Assembly: GCA_016932955.1 (NCBI GenBank)
Contig: JAFGBV010000295.1
Coordinates: forward strand, 1-8,291
DNA length: 8,291 nucleotides
Source: Anaerolineales bacterium
Lineage (GTDB): Bacteria > Chloroflexota > Anaerolineae > Anaerolineales > UBA4823
Direction of reading: 5' to 3'
The translations under genes were made by a program, and so were the position numbers. This document shows, piece by piece, positions 5,721-8,291 of this stretch (position 1 is its first letter; each line of letters opens with the position of its first letter). The notes under the pieces were generated by a model. The model saw only the letters and a list, made by a program, of their open reading frames with translations, was not told the DNA's origin and did not search any database.

Positions 5721-5728
5721 GCGTTATA
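5696..5728. promoter_or_regulatory. 33-bp nested palindrome, HigA/HigBA operator
   Basis: Two inverted repeats share one centre at base 5712. The inner is ACGCTAAGCGT (5707-5717). The outer arms are TATAACG (5696-5702) and CGTTATA (5722-5728), with four unpaired bases on each side. The element covers the whole spacer, the -35 hexamer and part of the -10 hexamer of the higBA promoter, as expected for autorepression by HigA or the HigBA complex. Binding by HigA is inferred from family behaviour. Confidence 0.7.
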
Positions 5729-5766
5729 ATCCATTCTTCAGGAATGTGCAGGGAAGCAACAAATTC

Positions 5767-5810
5767 AAAAAGCCCGTAACCGTCCGATATTGGATAGATA
5801 CAGGCTTTTA
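5767..5810. repeat. Inverted repeat AAAAGCC/GGCTTTT
   Basis: AAAAGCC (5768-5774) pairs with GGCTTTT (5803-5809) around a 28-nt loop that contains a small TCC/GGA hairpin. The A-run before and T-run after the stem would suit a weak bidirectional terminator between the higBA promoter and the photolyase operon. The stem is only 7 bp, so the call is tentative. Confidence 0.3.
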
Positions 5811-5820
5811 TTCAAACAAT

Positions 5821-5844
5821 TTACCCACCGTGGAGTGGGCACCC
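5821..5844. repeat. 24-bp direct repeat, copy 2 (right of higBA)
   Basis: TTACC followed by CACCGTGGAGTGGGCACCC repeats 5006-5029 with one mismatch, in the same orientation. In this copy CCCAC and GTGGG flank CGTGGA and can form a 5-bp stem. It lies about 100 bp beyond the higBA promoter, so the two copies enclose the toxin-antitoxin operon. Confidence 0.7.
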
Positions 5845-6085
5845 GTTCTTGCCATGAGCATACCCGACCAAGGTTCAGTTGGAAAAGTGCAGGTTTTTGC
5901 AATTTAAAGCGATTCGCTCGCTGATTGCACAAAAGTTACGCTAATGCCAGGTGGTCTTTGAGTCCGAGGAACTTACAGACTTATTCATATCGGAATTTTC
6001 CTGGACTGCTTTGAAGAGTGCATCGCCCTTCTGTTGCGAGTAAGCCCCTTCTGTGCGACACAAAACATTCCCTTACGTTGCAAGA
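5845..6085. other. Gene-free stretch between higBA and phrB
   Basis: With 5729-5820 this makes about 400 bp without a confident gene. It holds a stem-loop with arms TGCAAT (5898-5903) and ATTGCA (5924-5929) and an inner AGCG/CGCT. It also holds two near-copies of CCCTTCTGT around 6026-6056. A 40-codon minus-strand frame (TTG at 6063 to TAG at 5941) is open, but I cannot support it as a gene. No clear terminator for phrB is visible. Confidence 0.4.
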
Positions 6086-7615
6086 TCAAGATTTATTTAT
6101 CGCTCCGCGATTTAAGTAATCATTCGCCTGGTTTACGATGAAGCGCTGCTCCTGTTCGTTAATCCGCCGTAAACTGAGCACATTGGGTCCAAGGCGTGGA
6201 TTGCCACGCAAGAGCTGCTCGTGCTGGATAAGAAAGCCCCAGTACAGGAAATTAAACGGGCAGGCCTCCTGCCCATAACGCAAACTGGGATTATAGCGGC
6301 AATCAGCACAATAATCACTCATTCTGTTGATGTATCTGGCTGAGGCGATATAGGGCTTGGTAGCAGTGGCACCTCCATCGGCGTACAAGCCCATGCCAAG
6401 CACATTGGGCAGCATAACCCACTCGTAGGCATCGATATAGCAAGCGGTGAACCAATCAGTGACCTGCTGCGGTGAAACACCAGCCAGTAGGCAAAAGTTG
6501 CTAACTACCATTAACCGTTCAATATGGTGGGTATAACCATGATTTAAGGCACGCCCGATGACATGTTGCAAGCAGTTCATCTCTGTATTGGCGTCCCAGA
6601 AGAAGCCAGGCAATGGGCGAAGGGAATTCCAGAAATTGACTGTTTTCAATGCGGGCATCTGGCGCCAGTACTGCCAATAAATGAACTCGCGCCAACCAAT
6701 CACCTGACGGATAAAACCTTCGACAGAGGGTAATGAAGCGCGGCCTTCCCAATATCGTGCTTCAACCAGACGGACCATGGGAAGCGGCTCCAAAAGGCCG
6801 ATATTTATATAGGGGGAGAGCTGCGAGTGGAACAGCGCCGTTGAGCGGCTGCTCATCGCATCTTCATAGGGGCCGAAATTCTTCAGGCGGAAATCTAAAA
6901 AATCAACCAGAGCCTGCCAAGCTTGCTGGTGCGTGACTGCCAGGTAAAACCCTTGCGTGGTACCTATGCCGGTAGGATAGCTGGCAACCTCCTGCATCAC
7001 CTGTTGGGTGATCTCATCGGGTTCAAAGTGCACGCTTCCCGGCGGCAGGGCACCTTTGGGCAGCGGGCGCCGGTTTCGGGCATCGTAATTCCATAGATCA
7101 CCAGTTGGTTTGCCGTCTTGCTCCATCAGAAGGATGAAGTGCCGTCGCATAGTGCGGTAGAAATTCTCCATTACATAGCGCTTACCGGCCTGCGGCTCAG
7201 GGATTGGGTCAAATTGGCCGGATAAGAATTGAGTATTCGGCAGCACTACAACTGGAACTCCGAGGCGCGAATCAAGCCGCTCTTGAAAGCGCCGCCCGGC
7301 ATATTCACTGGCTGCCATGCAGTAGATCCGATCAGGTCGCCAGGCAGCTATGTGCTTGCGCAGCCCGCTGAGCATATCCGCGGCACGCAAAATCTCCACC
7401 GCGTAGCCCTGCTCCTTTAACATAACAGCATAATGACGCATGGCGCTGAAGAGGAGCACCAGCTTCTTGCGCTGGTAGGGCAGCCGGGCAGCTCGGGCGC
7501 GGCTCTCCACCAGCACCACATGCAAATGATTTCGCCCTGCTTCGGCCACAGCCGCCATCAGGGCTGGATGCTGCTCTAGAAGTTGGTCACCAAGAATCCA
7601 AACCGTAGTACGCAT
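6086..7615 (-). CDS. phrB: FeS-cluster bacterial cryptochrome/(6-4) photolyase
   Basis: The 509-aa protein belongs to the FeS-BCP (PhrB-type) branch of the photolyase/cryptochrome family, which binds FAD, a lumazine antenna and a [4Fe-4S] cluster. Studied members repair UV-induced (6-4) photoproducts with light. It starts MRTTVWILGDQL, the usual N-terminal Rossmann motif. The C-terminal half has the FAD-binding helices (GWREFIYW, HHIERLMVVSNF, YIDAYEWVMLPNVLGMG). Four Cys at 348, 436, 439 and 452 (MNC, CADC, ACPFN) have spacings of 88, 3 and 13, matching the four cluster ligands of Agrobacterium PhrB as I recall them. The ATG at 7615 is chosen because it fits the family N-terminus. A TTG at 7660 overlapping the upstream stop would add 15 unconserved residues. 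It follows the DoxX-like gene on the same strand with a 41-bp gap, probably in one operon. The damage it repairs here is inferred from the family. Confidence 0.93.
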   Translation of the reverse strand: MRTTVWILGDQLLEQHPALMAAVAEAGRNHLHVVLVESRARAARLPYQRKKLVLLFSAMRHYAVMLKEQGYAVEILRAADMLSGLRKHIAAWRPDRIYCMAASEYAGRRFQERLDSRLGVPVVVLPNTQFLSGQFDPIPEPQAGKRYVMENFYRTMRRHFILLMEQDGKPTGDLWNYDARNRRPLPKGALPPGSVHFEPDEITQQVMQEVASYPTGIGTTQGFYLAVTHQQAWQALVDFLDFRLKNFGPYEDAMSSRSTALFHSQLSPYINIGLLEPLPMVRLVEARYWEGRASLPSVEGFIRQVIGWREFIYWQYWRQMPALKTVNFWNSLRPLPGFFWDANTEMNCLQHVIGRALNHGYTHHIERLMVVSNFCLLAGVSPQQVTDWFTACYIDAYEWVMLPNVLGMGLYADGGATATKPYIASARYINRMSDYCADCRYNPSLRYGQEACPFNFLYWGFLIQHEQLLRGNPRLGPNVLSLRRINEQEQRFIVNQANDYLNRGAINKS

Positions 7616-7656
7616 TGTTTTTACAGGCAATAAACAAGGGTCAGCCTCTGCATAAC

Positions 7657-8157
7657 TCAAACGCCCCTACGGACAACAGCTGGATCAGCTACCACCCTGC
7701 CGCCGCGCACCGTTGCACCGATCACCAATCCTGCACTAATGAATACCATATTCTTAAAGATGTACTGCCCTTCCAGGGTCGGCGCATAGGGAAAGGCGGT
7801 AAACACTTCCTGCGGAAAGAGAAATATTGGCGAGATGGTTCCAAGCATCTGAAGGAACAACAGCAGCAGCGTGGCGCGCATGAAAATACCCAATATAAGC
7901 CCCAGGCCAATCAGGCTTTCCCAGACCGCTAATATAAGTATAGAAACATCCGGCGCAATCAAGCCAAAGGTCAAGCGCTCGATCGTACGGGTTGCCAGGT
8001 CAGCAGCCAGGCTGAGACCGGGAAAGAACTTAAGGGCGCCAAACCAGAGGAAGACAAGCCCCATACTGATGCGGAGCAATAGAATGCCGTAACGCGCCAT
8101 CCATTGGGTAATCCGGGCATCCAAATATTTAAAAAGCGAGGTGATGTTTTGTGTCAT
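7657..8157 (-). CDS. DoxX-like integral membrane protein
   Basis: The 166-aa product has four hydrophobic segments at about residues 23-45, 71-91, 94-115 and 134-150. Family-typical pieces are GLVFLWFGALKFFPGLS, the WESLIGLGLILGIF helix, QMLGTISPIFLFP and PTLEGQYIFKNMVFISAGLV, which places it in the DoxX/DUF417-like superfamily of small membrane proteins. Some relatives act in thiosulfate:quinone oxidation or in redox protection at the membrane; the role here is unknown. The ATG at 8157 is preferred because it gives a short charged N-terminus before the first membrane segment; an upstream start at 8244 would add 29 residues with no family support. No strong ribosome binding site precedes either start. 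It is the upstream partner of the photolyase gene, and the C-terminus is rich in Arg and Val. Confidence 0.8.
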   Translation of the reverse strand: MTQNITSLFKYLDARITQWMARYGILLLRISMGLVFLWFGALKFFPGLSLAADLATRTIERLTFGLIAPDVSILILAVWESLIGLGLILGIFMRATLLLLFLQMLGTISPIFLFPQEVFTAFPYAPTLEGQYIFKNMVFISAGLVIGATVRGGRVVADPAVVRRGV

Positions 8158-8291
8158 ATGAATAAGCAGTTCAAAATGCAAAAGAGGATATAGATTTATT
8201 AAGCTAGTTTCTGGTGCAAAACGCGCACCGATGCACATTAACAATTGACAAAACGAAAGCCTCTCTGGTAAAAGATTTGTTCCGGCAAACC
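8158..8291. other. Upstream region of the doxX-phrB operon
   Basis: No gene is seen. On the minus strand the A+T-rich stretch from about 8200 to 8160 should contain the promoter, but no -35/-10 pair with proper spacing stands out. A small stem GGTGC (8213-8217) / GCACC (8225-8229) with a 7-nt loop lies in it. Confidence 0.4.

Noticed and set aside
5006..5844. CRISPR array
   Set aside because: There are only two repeat copies about 815 bp apart with genes between them.
5941..6063. 40-codon minus-strand frame starting at TTG 6063
   Set aside because: It has an AAGGG upstream and an ordinary-looking composition, but uses a rare start, resembles no family I know and lies in a region with other decay-like repeats.

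Overview
The window is a stretch of bacterial chromosome with a moderate G+C content (roughly half, by eye). It carries short gene clusters on both strands and several signs of past rearrangement. I cannot place the organism firmly. The gene content is a FeS-type bacterial photolyase, a cysteine desulfurase fused to selenophosphate synthetase, a solo HypB, a small protein resembling family DUF8180, HigBA and a SNF2-type helicase remnant. It would suit an environmental Chloroflexota (Anaerolineae-like) or a deltaproteobacterial-type lineage; this is inference only.

Left edge (1-732, minus strand). The last ~169 codons of a SNF2-family helicase, including motif VI, run leftward into a clear intrinsic terminator at 5-49. 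The 5' part of the gene is missing. Its reading frame starts abruptly at 590, inside what looks like the decayed 3' end of a group II intron (a domain VI-like hairpin, a run of nine C on the plus strand, and a shrunken domain V-like hairpin). A deletion appears to have removed the rest of both intron and helicase.

Centre (733-4814, plus strand). This is the main gene cluster: a small zinc-ribbon plus winged-helix protein, the 3' half of a SAM methyltransferase (probable pseudogene), hypB (nickel-inserting GTPase), a 73-aa helical protein with a His-rich tail, and, after a 205-bp structured gap, a 739-aa fusion of a NifS-like cysteine desulfurase to SelD. The fusion puts the enzyme that frees selenium from (seleno)cysteine and the enzyme that activates it as selenophosphate on one chain. 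The gap before it holds a 15-bp palindrome, two related 17-bp repeats and two alternative RNA stems, so it is a candidate regulatory region. HypB next to this selenium enzyme suggests a shared interest in nickel and selenium maturation, for example of selenium-containing hydrogenases, but no hydrogenase or other hyp or sel gene lies in the window.

Right half (4815-8291, minus strand). A perfect 14-bp stem-loop follows the fusion gene. Next comes a higBA toxin-antitoxin operon with a near-consensus sigma70 promoter, a 33-bp nested palindrome over that promoter, and an almost leaderless toxin transcript. It lies between two copies of a 24-bp repeat. After a ~400-bp gap come a FeS-cluster photolyase of the PhrB type and, upstream of it, a DoxX-like membrane protein, probably co-transcribed as doxX-phrB.
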